Origin: Pelistega suis
Lineage (GTDB): Bacteria; Pseudomonadota; Gammaproteobacteria; Burkholderiales; Burkholderiaceae_B
DNA: 64,000 bases
Direction of reading: 5' to 3'
Assembly: GCF_013133795.1 (NCBI RefSeq)
Contig: NZ_JABGBN010000001.1
Coordinates: forward strand, 1-64,000
The position numbers and the translations under genes are program-made. Positions 29,000 through 37,639 of this stretch are shown here, piece by piece; position 1 is the stretch's first letter, and each line of letters opens with the position of its first letter. The notes beneath the pieces are model-generated. The model was not told the origin of the DNA, searched no databases, and saw nothing but the letters and a program-made list of their open reading frames with translations.

Positions 29000-30508
29000 A
29001 TGGTAGATTTATTTTCTAACTTAGCACTAGGCTTGTCTGTTGCGATTACGCCTGAGAATCTTTTATATGCCTTGTTAGGCTGTTTGTTAGGTACATTGAT
29101 TGGGGTATTACCCGGCATTGGTCCAGTACCGACCATTGCGATGTTATTGCCATTAACGTATGTGCTTCCTCCGGTTGCTGGTTTGATTATGCTAGCGGGT
29201 ATTTATTATGGTGCACAGTATGGTGGATCAACGACAGCTATTTTGGTAGCCTTACCTGGAGAGACTTCCGCCGTCGTTACCGTGCTTGATGGACACCAGA
29301 TGGCAAAACGAGGACGAGCAGGCGCGGCATTGGCATTGGCTGCTTTGGGTTCTTTCTTTGCAGGTTGTGTGGCTACCTTATTATTAGCAGGTTTTGCACC
29401 TCCTTTAGCTGAAATTGCCTTCAAGTTTGGTCCTGCTGAATACTTCTCTTTGATGGTATTAGGATTGATTGGTGCCGTCGTTCTTGCTTCTGGCTCATTG
29501 TTAAAAGCCGTATGTATGATTGTGCTTGGTTTACTACTCGGTATGATTGGTACGGATGTAAACTCGGGTGTGGCTCGTTTTGACTTTGGTATTCCTGAGT
29601 TACAAGACGGTATTGATTTTGCTGTAGTGGCGATGGGTGTCTTCGGTTTAGCAGAGATCATGAATAATCTTGCGCAACGGGAGCAGCGAGTTGATATTAC
29701 CGATAAATTGGGTTCTTTATATCCAAATCGCCAAGAAATCAAAGAAGCAACACCAGCGATTATTCGTGGTACAGCCTTAGGTTCTGCTTTAGGTATCCTG
29801 CCTGGTGGTGGTGCGGTATTATCGGCCTTTGCTTCTTATACACTAGAAAAGAAACTATCGAATGAGCCACAGCGCTTTGGTAAAGGGCATCCAGCAGGTT
29901 TAGCTGGTCCAGAATCGGCCAATAACGCAGCAGCACAGACGTCGTTTATTCCTTTATTGACACTAGGTATTCCTGGTAATGCTGTCATGGCATTGATGGT
30001 TGGTGCGATGACTATCCATAATATTCAACCTGGCCCCCAGGTGATGTCCTCTCATCCAGAACTTTTCTGGGGGTTGATTGTGTCAATGTGGGTAGGTAAC
30101 TTAATGTTAGTCATCTTAAACTTACCACTGGTGGGTTTATGGGTCAAACTCTTAAAAGTACCTTATCGTATCTTATTCCCTGCCATCCTTCTATTCTGCG
30201 CTATTGGCGTGTATTCACTTAACTATAACGTTTTTGATATCTATATGATGGGTATCTTTGGTGTGATTGGTTATATTTGGAGTAAGTTGAAGTGTGAGGG
30301 TGCACCGTTGCTATTGGGTCTTGTGTTAGGCCCTATGATGGAAGAAAACTTCCGTCGCGCATTGCTCTTCTCTCGCGGTGACTATACAACCTTTATTAGC
30401 CGTCCATTATCGATGGTGCTATTGTTGATGGCATTGCTCTTGGTGCTTATGGTAGTCTCACCGACTATCCGTAAAAAACGAGAGGAAACATTCGTTGAAG
30501 AAGACTAA
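29000..30508 (+). CDS. Tripartite tricarboxylate transporter large subunit (TctA family)
   Basis: A 502-residue permease with about 12 segments. The first family motif is GTLIGVLPGIGPVPTIAMLLP, with the related second-half motif GSALGILPGGGAVLSAFASY, and YGAQYGGSTTAILV is also typical. I chose the ATG at 29000, with GAGAGG six bases upstream; the ATG at 28997 overlaps the tctB stop. It is the only TctA in the window, whereas four Bug receptors are encoded here. The nearest receptor is the downstream gene at 30647. Confidence 0.92.
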   Translation: MVDLFSNLALGLSVAITPENLLYALLGCLLGTLIGVLPGIGPVPTIAMLLPLTYVLPPVAGLIMLAGIYYGAQYGGSTTAILVALPGETSAVVTVLDGHQMAKRGRAGAALALAALGSFFAGCVATLLLAGFAPPLAEIAFKFGPAEYFSLMVLGLIGAVVLASGSLLKAVCMIVLGLLLGMIGTDVNSGVARFDFGIPELQDGIDFAVVAMGVFGLAEIMNNLAQREQRVDITDKLGSLYPNRQEIKEATPAIIRGTALGSALGILPGGGAVLSAFASYTLEKKLSNEPQRFGKGHPAGLAGPESANNAAAQTSFIPLLTLGIPGNAVMALMVGAMTIHNIQPGPQVMSSHPELFWGLIVSMWVGNLMLVILNLPLVGLWVKLLKVPYRILFPAILLFCAIGVYSLNYNVFDIYMMGIFGVIGYIWSKLKCEGAPLLLGLVLGPMMEENFRRALLFSRGDYTTFISRPLSMVLLLMALLLVLMVVSPTIRKKREETFVEED

Positions 30509-30530
30509 AAATTAACAGTTTCCCCTGAAG

Positions 30531-30556
30531 TACATCTGAGTATTTCAGGGGTTTTA
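30531..30556 (+). terminator. Terminator after tctA
   Basis: CCCCTGAA (30532-30539) pairs with TTCAGGGG (30544-30551) and four T follow. The receptor gene at 30647 therefore has its own transcript or depends on read-through. ATCTAAAA/TTTTAGAT (30584-30591/30617-30624) between them is a possible operator. Confidence 0.8.
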
Positions 30557-30646
30557 ATTTGGGGGTTTTACTAACTGTTTTAAATCTAAAAAATAGGTCA
30601 AGATATAAAAAGAATATTTTAGATATAAATCAATCATGGAGACAGC

Positions 30647-31633
30647 ATGAATAAAACAATTCAAAGAGGATATAAACGTATCCTTGGTAGCTTAGCATTA
30701 AGTCTTATCCCAATGACAATGAGTATGGCGAGCGATACTTACCCAGAAAAGCCCGTACGTATTGTCGTCGGATTTAGTGCAGGTGGCACAACAGATGTAT
30801 TGGCGCGACTTGTTGGTAAAGAACTAAGTGAAACCTTAGGTCAAAGCTTTGTGGTAGAAAATAAGCCCGGTGCAGGAAGTAATATCGGTACTGAAGAAGT
30901 CAAGCGTGCTAAGGGTGACGGCTATACCTTATTGATGATGGCGATTACCTCAACAATTAATCAGTCTTTGTATAAAAACGTTAAGTTTGATATTAATAAA
31001 GATTTTGATCCTGTTGTGTTGGTCGCTAAGATTCCTAATGTGTTGATAGTTAATCCTAGTGCACCTTTTCATTCAGTAAGTGAGTTGGTGGATTATGCTA
31101 AAGCGAACCCAGAAAAAGTCATTTATGGTTCAAGTGGTTCCGGTTCTTCGATTCACCTAGCGGCGGAGTTGTTTAAACAGCAAGCTGGTATTGATATGCT
31201 GCATATCCCTTTTAATGGTAGTGCGCCAGCATTGACGGCTTTATTGGGTGGACAAACACATTTGAACTTTGAGAATATGCCAGCCGCTGCGCCGCATATT
31301 CGTTCGGGTAAGCTTAAGGCCTTTGCGGTGACGACAGCACAACGTTCTGATACTTTCCCTGATGTGCCAACGTTAAAAGAGTTAGGTTACCCAGAATACA
31401 ATCTTAGTTCATGGTTTGGATTAGTTGCGCCAGCAGGTACGCCTAAAGAAATCAGGGAAAAGATTAATCAGGTTGTGCATAATATGCTTAAAAAACCAGA
31501 TGTTCAAGAAAAATTAAAAGGCTTAGGCGTCGTTTTTGAGCCTAATACCCCAGAACAATTTGGTCAATTTATTTCATCAGAAATTAACCGCTGGTCAGAT
31601 GTTGTCAAACAAGGCAATATCAGCGTTGATTAA
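30647..31633 (+). CDS. Tripartite tricarboxylate transporter receptor (Bug/TctC family)
   Basis: A periplasmic carboxylate receptor of 328 residues. The signal peptide runs to about residue 28 (SMAS). The family core is present: YPEKPVRIVVGFSAGGTTDVLAR, VVENKPGAGSNIG, FNGSAPALTALLGG, FPDVPTLKELGYPEY and FGLVAPAGTPKEI. Loops of this type hold carboxylate groups through backbone contacts and water. It lies downstream of tctBA and upstream of a thioesterase and an acyl-CoA dehydrogenase, so its ligand may be an acid that is broken down as a CoA ester (inference). Confidence 0.9.
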   Translation: MNKTIQRGYKRILGSLALSLIPMTMSMASDTYPEKPVRIVVGFSAGGTTDVLARLVGKELSETLGQSFVVENKPGAGSNIGTEEVKRAKGDGYTLLMMAITSTINQSLYKNVKFDINKDFDPVVLVAKIPNVLIVNPSAPFHSVSELVDYAKANPEKVIYGSSGSGSSIHLAAELFKQQAGIDMLHIPFNGSAPALTALLGGQTHLNFENMPAAAPHIRSGKLKAFAVTTAQRSDTFPDVPTLKELGYPEYNLSSWFGLVAPAGTPKEIREKINQVVHNMLKKPDVQEKLKGLGVVFEPNTPEQFGQFISSEINRWSDVVKQGNISVD

Positions 31634-31651
31634 TACTGAGGAGCATGATAG

Positions 31652-32074
31652 ATGAGTGAGATTGCTATACCGGCAGGATTTGAGAAACTAGATAGAGATA
31701 GTCCTTTTTCGGATTTATCCGGACCTTATTATGAAAAAAAGGAGAATGGTAAGCATATCGCGTTGGGGTTACGGGTAGGGCATCATCATTTAAATAAGAT
31801 TCGCTTAACACATGGTGGCGTTTATATGACATTGGCAGATAATGCGTTTGGTGACGCCATCCTTAGCTATTTTGATATCCCTGTCACGAATGTCACTGTT
31901 AGTTTTTCTGGACAATTTCTTGCCTCTTCTAAAGAGGGAGATTGGTTAGAAGCTACTGTGCAGTTTAATAAAGTGGGAAAAAAGCTTTTGTTTGCCACTT
32001 GTCGTATCTTAAATGGAGATACATTGGTGTTTACAGCAGACGCGATATTTAGCGTCATGCCTAAAAAAGAATAG
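31652..32074 (+). CDS. PaaI-type hotdog thioesterase
   Basis: A 140-residue acyl-CoA thioesterase-like protein. The hotdog signature is LTHGGVYMTLADNAFGDAI (about 51-69), where the Gly-Gly loop and Asp form the active site in PaaI relatives; VTVSFSGQFLA is the matching strand. Substrates of the family include phenylacetyl-type and medium-chain acyl-CoAs. It sits 18 nt after the receptor and 8 nt before an acyl-CoA dehydrogenase, so it may recycle CoA in that pathway. Confidence 0.82.
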   Translation: MSEIAIPAGFEKLDRDSPFSDLSGPYYEKKENGKHIALGLRVGHHHLNKIRLTHGGVYMTLADNAFGDAILSYFDIPVTNVTVSFSGQFLASSKEGDWLEATVQFNKVGKKLLFATCRILNGDTLVFTADAIFSVMPKKE

Positions 32075-32082
32075 GAAGTACA

Positions 32083-33231
32083 ATGATTAGAGATTTAGAG
32101 ACACAGAATATTTTGGAAAGTACGATTGAGCGCTTTGTTCAAGAGGTGCTTGTTCCTGCTGAAAACATTGTCGCTGAAACGGATGAAATCCCAGCGGATA
32201 TTATCCAACAAATGAAAGAGTTGGGACTTTTTGGTTTAACCATCCCAGAGGCTTACGGTGGTTTAGGCTTGACGATGGAGGAAGAGGTTAGATTAGGCTT
32301 TCTTTTAGGTCAAACATCCCCTGCATTCCGCTCTTATATTGGTACTAATAATGGTATTGGTAGTAGTGGTCTGGTGATTGATGGTACCGAAGAGCAAAAA
32401 CAAAAATATTTACCTCAGTTAGCAGCGGGAGAGTTAATTGCATCTTTTGCATTAACAGAGCCAGACGCGGGTTCTGATGCTGGTTCTGTGAAAACTACCG
32501 CTGTTCTAGAGGGTGATTATTATGTGTTAAATGGTACCAAGCGCTTTATTACCAATGCCCCACATGCAGGTATTTTTACGGTGATGGCGCGTACCTCTAA
32601 TGAACCGGGAGCGAAAGGTATTTCGGCGTTTGTGGTTGAAGCAAATACTCCCGGGGTGTCTATCGGAAAACGAGATGTTAAGATGGGACAAAAAGGCGCT
32701 CATACCGCTGATGTGATTTTTGAAAATTGTCGTGTACCCAAAGAACAGCTAATTGGACTAAAAGAAGGACAAGGCTTTAAAACAGCGATGAAAGTCTTAG
32801 ATAAAGGTCGCTTACATATTGCCTCTATTGCGACCGGTGCAGCTAAACGTATGTTAAAGGATGCTTTAGCATACGCCAAAGATCGTAAACAATTTGGTCA
32901 GGCGATTGTCGATTTCCAATTGATTCAAGGTATGCTGGCTGATAGCAAGATGGAAATTTATGCCGCAGAGAGTATGATTTTGGATGCAGCTAGACGTCGT
33001 GATACAGGAGAGAATGTGTCTACATTGGCTTCGTGTGCAAAATATTTTGCGACAGAGATGTGCTGTCGTGTGGCGGATAGAGCAGTACAAATCTTTGGTG
33101 GTGCGGGCTATATTTCTGAATATGGTATTGAACGCTTTTATCGTGATGTACGTTTATTTAGATTATATGAGGGTACATCGCAGATTCAGCAGGTGATTAT
33201 TGCTAAAGATTTGATTAAGAATGGGGTGTAG
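32083..33231 (+). CDS. Acyl-CoA dehydrogenase
   Basis: A FAD flavoenzyme of 382 residues that makes an alpha-beta double bond in an acyl-CoA. Visible: SFALTEPDAGSDAGSV (FAD/substrate loop), RFITNAPHAG, DRKQFGQAIVDFQLIQ and the C-terminal base Glu in RLYEGTSQIQQVIIA. It lacks the GcdH-specific motifs, so a short-chain or branched acyl-CoA is more likely than glutaryl-CoA. It is the last gene of the + strand cluster. Confidence 0.88.
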   Translation: MIRDLETQNILESTIERFVQEVLVPAENIVAETDEIPADIIQQMKELGLFGLTIPEAYGGLGLTMEEEVRLGFLLGQTSPAFRSYIGTNNGIGSSGLVIDGTEEQKQKYLPQLAAGELIASFALTEPDAGSDAGSVKTTAVLEGDYYVLNGTKRFITNAPHAGIFTVMARTSNEPGAKGISAFVVEANTPGVSIGKRDVKMGQKGAHTADVIFENCRVPKEQLIGLKEGQGFKTAMKVLDKGRLHIASIATGAAKRMLKDALAYAKDRKQFGQAIVDFQLIQGMLADSKMEIYAAESMILDAARRRDTGENVSTLASCAKYFATEMCCRVADRAVQIFGGAGYISEYGIERFYRDVRLFRLYEGTSQIQQVIIAKDLIKNGV

Positions 33232-33353
33232 ATTAGGATAGGGAAAAGAATAAAAAATCCTTTTAATACTCGAGATATAAAAACTCTTATCTCAAATGAA
33301 TTTAATTTTATTATGTAATCTAGAGTAACCCAATAGGCTTAATCACAAAAACA

Positions 33354-33386
33354 GGAGGACCTCTTGTGCATAAGAGGTCCTTTTTC
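33354..33386. terminator. Bidirectional terminator
   Basis: AGGACCTCTT (33356-33365) pairs with AAGAGGTCCT (33372-33381). Five T follow on the + strand, and a T-rich stretch follows within a few bases on the minus strand. It separates the convergent acyl-CoA dehydrogenase and Bug genes. Confidence 0.88.
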
Positions 33387-33400
33387 TAATGGTAAGTTAA

Positions 33401-34366
33401 TTAATCAGCTTTAATCCCGGCTGTGTCAATGACCTTTTTCCAACGCTCTACCTCTTGAGCAGTATATTGTTTAAGTTCTTGAGGATTCATATATACTGCC
33501 TCAGCTCCTTGTTTAGCTGCTTTTTGTTTGTAATCCTCACTTTGCATAATGTCCTTAATGGTGGAGCTTAATTTTTCCAGAATAGGAGCAGGTAAATCTT
33601 TAGGCGCATACATGGCAAACCATGAAGAAATTATTAAATCAGGGTATCCTGCTTCAACTGTTGTTGATGTATTAGGCAATGAGGCTATCCGTTTATCATG
33701 AGTGACGGCTAAGGCCTTTAAAGCCCCTGCCTCAATGTGTGCTAATAAAGGAGGCGGTGTAGTAATGGTAAAGTCAATACTTCCAGCGAGTAAATCGGTT
33801 AGAGCTGGACCTGTACCTTTGTATGGTACATGCGTTGTTTTAATACCGGCTAATTGATTTAATTGTTCGGTGGCGACATGTTGGAGAGCACCGTTACCAG
33901 AAGAGGCATAGTTTAGAGCGTTAGGACTTTTTTTAGCCATTGCAATTAATTCTTCGAGCGAATTAACAGGTAAGTCTTTCTTCACCACAAGTACTTGAGG
34001 GGCAGAAAGTACATTCGCAACAGGTGTAAAGTCATGAACAGGATCCCAGTCTACTTTCTCAACGCTTGGCGTAATGACTTGGAAGCCTGAGTATTGAAGA
34101 AGTAAGGTATAGCCATCAGCAGGTGAGCGTAATAATTGTTGTGTAGCGATTTTACCGGCTGCGCCAGGCTTGTTCTCAACAACTACGGATTGGCCTAATG
34201 CTTTTCCTAATGGTTCAGCAATCATGCGGGCGGCAATATCTGTTGTACCACCAGGTGCGGCAGGTACAATTAGGCGAATGCTTTTATTGGGATAGTCACT
34301 TGCTATCGCTGATGATGAGAGGGCAATGCATAGTGTTGCTAAGAGAGGTTTCCAGAGTTTTTTCAT
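33401..34366 (-). CDS. Bug/TctC-family solute receptor
   Basis: Periplasmic receptor, 321 residues, with a signal peptide to about residue 22 (SSAIAS). Core motifs: YPNKSIRLIVPAAPGGTTDIAAR, VVENKPGAAGKIA, HVPYKGTGPALTDLLAG and APKDLPAPI. It is the last gene of a minus-strand set with an HMG-CoA-lyase-family enzyme and a class III CoA-transferase. No TctAB is adjacent, so it must use the transporter at 28455-30508 or one elsewhere, or serve as a sensor. Its ligand is probably the acid activated by the neighbouring transferase (inference). Confidence 0.9.
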   Translation of the reverse strand: MKKLWKPLLATLCIALSSSAIASDYPNKSIRLIVPAAPGGTTDIAARMIAEPLGKALGQSVVVENKPGAAGKIATQQLLRSPADGYTLLLQYSGFQVITPSVEKVDWDPVHDFTPVANVLSAPQVLVVKKDLPVNSLEELIAMAKKSPNALNYASSGNGALQHVATEQLNQLAGIKTTHVPYKGTGPALTDLLAGSIDFTITTPPPLLAHIEAGALKALAVTHDKRIASLPNTSTTVEAGYPDLIISSWFAMYAPKDLPAPILEKLSSTIKDIMQSEDYKQKAAKQGAEAVYMNPQELKQYTAQEVERWKKVIDTAGIKAD

Positions 34367-34397
34367 GACAAATGTCTCCTATAAAATGAAATCTTGC

Positions 34398-35306
34398 TTA
34401 TTGAACGGGAGCAGGATGTAAAGTTAATCGAGGCCCGGCTTTGATAATTTGGCTATCCGTAGGGTGTCCTATGAGAGTAGGAAGTTGGCGGCTAGTCGCC
34501 ATAATCTTTTCCAAATGAATACCAGTCTCTAAATGCATCAGTTCTAACATATGTACTAAGTCTTCGGTGCTGGTGTTACCTGAGGCACCGGGAGCATAGG
34601 GACATCCTCCAATACCACCTAAGGAAGCATCAAAGTGGGTGATATTACTTTCTAAAGCAGCAAGTGTATTGGCTAATGCAAGTCCACGGGTATTATGAAA
34701 ATGTGCAGTCCATTCGATACCTGTTATCGCTGTTTGAATCTCTTGAAAAAGAGCTTTAACTTGGCTGGGGTACGCCATGCCTGTCGTATCGCAAAGTGTA
34801 ATTTTGGTCACACCAAGGTCTGCAAAGTACTTCGCTAAATTGATGACATCAAGAAAAGGAACATCGCCTTGCATTGGGCAGCCAAAGGCAGTAGAGAGTG
34901 AAAGATTAATTTGGCATTGTTGATTAACCGCTTGAATAATCGCCTTTAATTGTTCTTGTGATTGTTCTCGACTCATGCGCAAGTTACTTTGATTATGAGC
35001 TTCGCTACAAGACATGACTAAATTGATTTCATCAACTTGACAAGATAATGCTCGTTCAGCACCTCTTAGATTAGGTACTAAAGCAGAATAAATAACGTCA
35101 GGATGGCGATGGATATTATGCATCACATATTCCGCATCTTTAAGTGCAGGAATCGCCTTAGGCGATGTAAATGAGGTGACTTCAATTTTGTGGTAACCAC
35201 ATTGACTCAATTGATTAATGAAGGCAATTTTTTGTTCACTTTCAATAAAGACTTTTTCGTTTTGGAAACCATCTCTAGGTGAGACTTCAGAAATATAAAT
35301 TCGCAT
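34398..35306 (-). CDS. Hydroxymethylglutaryl-CoA lyase family enzyme
   Basis: A 302-residue TIM-barrel lyase of the HMGL/DRE family. Visible: EVSPRDGFQNE (7-17, metal and catalytic Arg-Asp), KIEVTSFTSPKAIP, TLCDTTGMA, TAHFHNTRGLA (metal His pair) and GGCPYAPGASGN, the loop with the active-site Cys. The family splits HMG-CoA to acetyl-CoA and acetoacetate, or citramalyl-CoA-like esters. It is flanked by a CoA-transferase and a carboxylate receptor, so it probably cleaves the ester made by the transferase. Confidence 0.85.
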   Translation of the reverse strand: MRIYISEVSPRDGFQNEKVFIESEQKIAFINQLSQCGYHKIEVTSFTSPKAIPALKDAEYVMHNIHRHPDVIYSALVPNLRGAERALSCQVDEINLVMSCSEAHNQSNLRMSREQSQEQLKAIIQAVNQQCQINLSLSTAFGCPMQGDVPFLDVINLAKYFADLGVTKITLCDTTGMAYPSQVKALFQEIQTAITGIEWTAHFHNTRGLALANTLAALESNITHFDASLGGIGGCPYAPGASGNTSTEDLVHMLELMHLETGIHLEKIMATSRQLPTLIGHPTDSQIIKAGPRLTLHPAPVQ

Positions 35307-35325
35307 AGTTTTACACCACTTCTAT

Positions 35326-36528
35326 TTAAATAATGCCATTCTTTTGCCAATTAGCTAGAGTGTCTTTATCAATGCCTAATTGACTAAAGAATTCATCGTT
35401 ATCTTGACCTAGCGTAGGTGCTTTATGGTCTACACGTCCTGGTGTTGCACTTAATTTTGGAACAATACCTGGTAGTGTAATAGGTGTACCGTCTTCCAAT
35501 TCGCCTGGAATAAGCATTTCTCGAGCAAGAAAATGTGGGTCTTCAGCGATATCTTTTGCATCGTAAATTTTGCCTGCCGGGATTTTTGCTTCATGCAGTT
35601 GTTGCAATACGCTTTCCAAAGGTAGTTGTGCAGCCCATAATCCAATGACACTATCGATGTATTCTGCATGTTGTGCGCGACCATCATTTTGAGCAAAACG
35701 CGGGTCTTCTGCCATATCATCGCGACCTATTAATTGCATTAGACGTTTAAAGATACTGTCGCCATTGCCTGCGATGAGGGCATATTTATTATCGGCGCAT
35801 AAATAGGCATTGCTTGGTGTGATTCCAGGTAGGCTACTACCTGCAGGTTGACGGATTTCATTAAAAAAGTCATATTCAGGAATGAGACTTTCCATCATAT
35901 TAAAGACAGACTCATAGAGAGCAACATCGATAACTTGCCCTTCTCCGTCGGGTTTGTCACGTTCTCTTAATGCCAATAAAACACCGATAACGCCATGCAA
36001 AGCAGAAAGGGAGTCGCCAATGGATACGCCAACGCGGACTGGAGGACGACCTGGTTCTCCGCTTAAGTGACGTAATCCTCCCATGGCTTCACCGACTACC
36101 CCAAATCCAGGTCTATCTTTGTAAGGGCCAGTTTGTCCATAACCAGAAATACGTAGCATAACGAGTTTAGGGTTGATTTTTTTAAGTTCATCAAACCCGA
36201 GTCCCCATTTTTCTAAGGTACCGGGACGGAAGTTCTCCACGACAACGTCAATATCTTTAATGATTTGACGGATGAGGTCTTGACCTTCTTGGCTATGCAA
36301 GTTAAGTGTGACGGATTTTTTATTGCGAGATTGAGATGCCCACCACACAGAAGTGCCATTGTGTAGCTTACGCCACTTTCTTAATGGGTCGCCTGTAACA
36401 GGGGGTTCAATTTTAATTACTTCAGCTCCGAACTCCGCCAAGATTTTCGTTGAAAATGGACCTGCAATGAGTTGCCCAAGTTCTAGAACACGAATGCCAT
36501 CAAGAGGACGACGATTAAAAAAAGACAT
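35326..36528 (-). CDS. Class III (CaiB/BaiF) CoA-transferase
   Basis: 400 residues, interlocked-ring dimer family. Motifs: RVLELGQLIAGPFSTKILAEFGAEVIKIE, NRNKKSVTLNLHSQEGQDL-like region, VENFRPGTLEKWG and GYGQTGPYKDRPGFG. The catalytic Asp is likely the one in VRVGVSIGDSLSALHG (about residue 168). The enzyme moves CoA between carboxylic acids. Next gene in the operon is an HMGL-family lyase, 19 nt on. Acceptors such as 3-hydroxy-3-methylglutarate or citramalate would need no hydratase and fit this pair (inference). Confidence 0.86.
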   Translation of the reverse strand: MSFFNRRPLDGIRVLELGQLIAGPFSTKILAEFGAEVIKIEPPVTGDPLRKWRKLHNGTSVWWASQSRNKKSVTLNLHSQEGQDLIRQIIKDIDVVVENFRPGTLEKWGLGFDELKKINPKLVMLRISGYGQTGPYKDRPGFGVVGEAMGGLRHLSGEPGRPPVRVGVSIGDSLSALHGVIGVLLALRERDKPDGEGQVIDVALYESVFNMMESLIPEYDFFNEIRQPAGSSLPGITPSNAYLCADNKYALIAGNGDSIFKRLMQLIGRDDMAEDPRFAQNDGRAQHAEYIDSVIGLWAAQLPLESVLQQLHEAKIPAGKIYDAKDIAEDPHFLAREMLIPGELEDGTPITLPGIVPKLSATPGRVDHKAPTLGQDNDEFFSQLGIDKDTLANWQKNGII

Positions 36529-36647
36529 ACATTACCCTTACTATCATTGATAAATATAGTTGTAATCATGCAGTAAGGTAAGTAAAAAGAAAATTAATTT
36601 TTTATGAAATAGACTTTCCAAAATCTCAAGTCTACCTAGGGAAAATC

Positions 36648-37553
36648 CTATTGTGAAGGTGATTTTTTCTTTAAGAATTCGAATAAATTCAAGGCTTCGG
36701 GGGTTAAGCGCCTATTGCGATTAATGCCTAACCACAATGTACGATTTGACCAATCATCCAGTAGCTCTACAACATGCAATGACTTTCCTATCATACCTTG
36801 GGAAATTGATTGAATTGGCAAAACACTAATTCCTAGGCCGATAGCTACCATACGACAAATGGCATCAAAGCTACTCACTTGTACGCGAAATCGGACAGAT
36901 AAATCGGTATTCACACTAGCTTCATGAATAAGGTGATTTAATGAACTCCCTACGGATAGTCCAACAAAGTCATAAGCAAGGGCTTCGCAAAATGCGATGC
37001 TTGTTCGTAATGCTAAGGGGTGATTGATAGGTGTTAAAAGGACTAATTTATCTTTGCGATAGGTGATTGTTTGGATTGATGAAGGGACAATCGATGAGGC
37101 AAAAATACCAATATCAATTTGTTCTTGATTTAGTGATGAAATAATTTCATGGCTATGTTTTTCTTCTAACGCAATCTTTATATCGGGTTGCTGTTGTGCA
37201 AAGTCTGTTAGGTCTTGAGGTAAGAATTGAATAATAGCAGAGGTGTTGGCCCAGATACGAACAAGTCCTTTCTCTCCATTTGCAAAAGCTTTCATATCTG
37301 AAGATAACTTATGGATATTAAAAAGAATCTGTTGTGCGTGTTCTATAAGTGCTTGACCAGCAACAGTTAGCTCTAATCCCCGTGCTTTTCTATGGAAAAG
37401 AATGCAACCAGTTTGATGTTCAAGCTCAGAAATTCGTTTACTGACGGCTGACAAAGTCATATGGACTTCTGTCGCTGCACGTGTAAGATTGAGATGACGA
37501 GCAGCAATAAGAAACACTCTGAGGGTAATGGGGTCAATATGATAAGGATTCAT
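36648..37553 (-). CDS. LysR-type transcriptional regulator
   Basis: 301 residues: winged HTH in 1-65 (NLTRAATEVHMTLSAVSKRISELEHQTG) and a co-inducer domain after about residue 90. It lies directly upstream of, and on the same strand as, the CoA-transferase/lyase/receptor operon, with 119 bp between. This is the arrangement often seen for Bug-CoA-transferase clusters in Bordetella relatives. The effector is unknown. A terminator at 37586-37616 separates it from the Bug gene before it. Confidence 0.85.
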   Translation of the reverse strand: MNPYHIDPITLRVFLIAARHLNLTRAATEVHMTLSAVSKRISELEHQTGCILFHRKARGLELTVAGQALIEHAQQILFNIHKLSSDMKAFANGEKGLVRIWANTSAIIQFLPQDLTDFAQQQPDIKIALEEKHSHEIISSLNQEQIDIGIFASSIVPSSIQTITYRKDKLVLLTPINHPLALRTSIAFCEALAYDFVGLSVGSSLNHLIHEASVNTDLSVRFRVQVSSFDAICRMVAIGLGISVLPIQSISQGMIGKSLHVVELLDDWSNRTLWLGINRNRRLTPEALNLFEFLKKKSPSQ

Positions 37554-37577
37554 TTATGATTAGCTAAAGACTGTGCA

Positions 37578-37616
37578 TAAAAAATAAGACCTAGGTCATT
37601 ATATAACCTAGGTCTT
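37578..37616 (-). terminator. Terminator of the duplicated Bug genes
   Basis: AAGACCTAGGT (37586-37596) and ACCTAGGTCTT (37606-37616) form an 11-bp stem. Read on the minus strand, a T-rich run (from the A-rich 37578-37585) follows the stem, ending transcription from 37640. Confidence 0.83.
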
Positions 37617-37639
37617 GTATTACTGCTATTTGAGAGGGG

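Noticed and set aside
29206-29742. 178-residue ORF antisense to tctA
   Set aside because: Its Ala/Pro/Lys composition comes from the opposite strand of membrane segments; tctA is certain.
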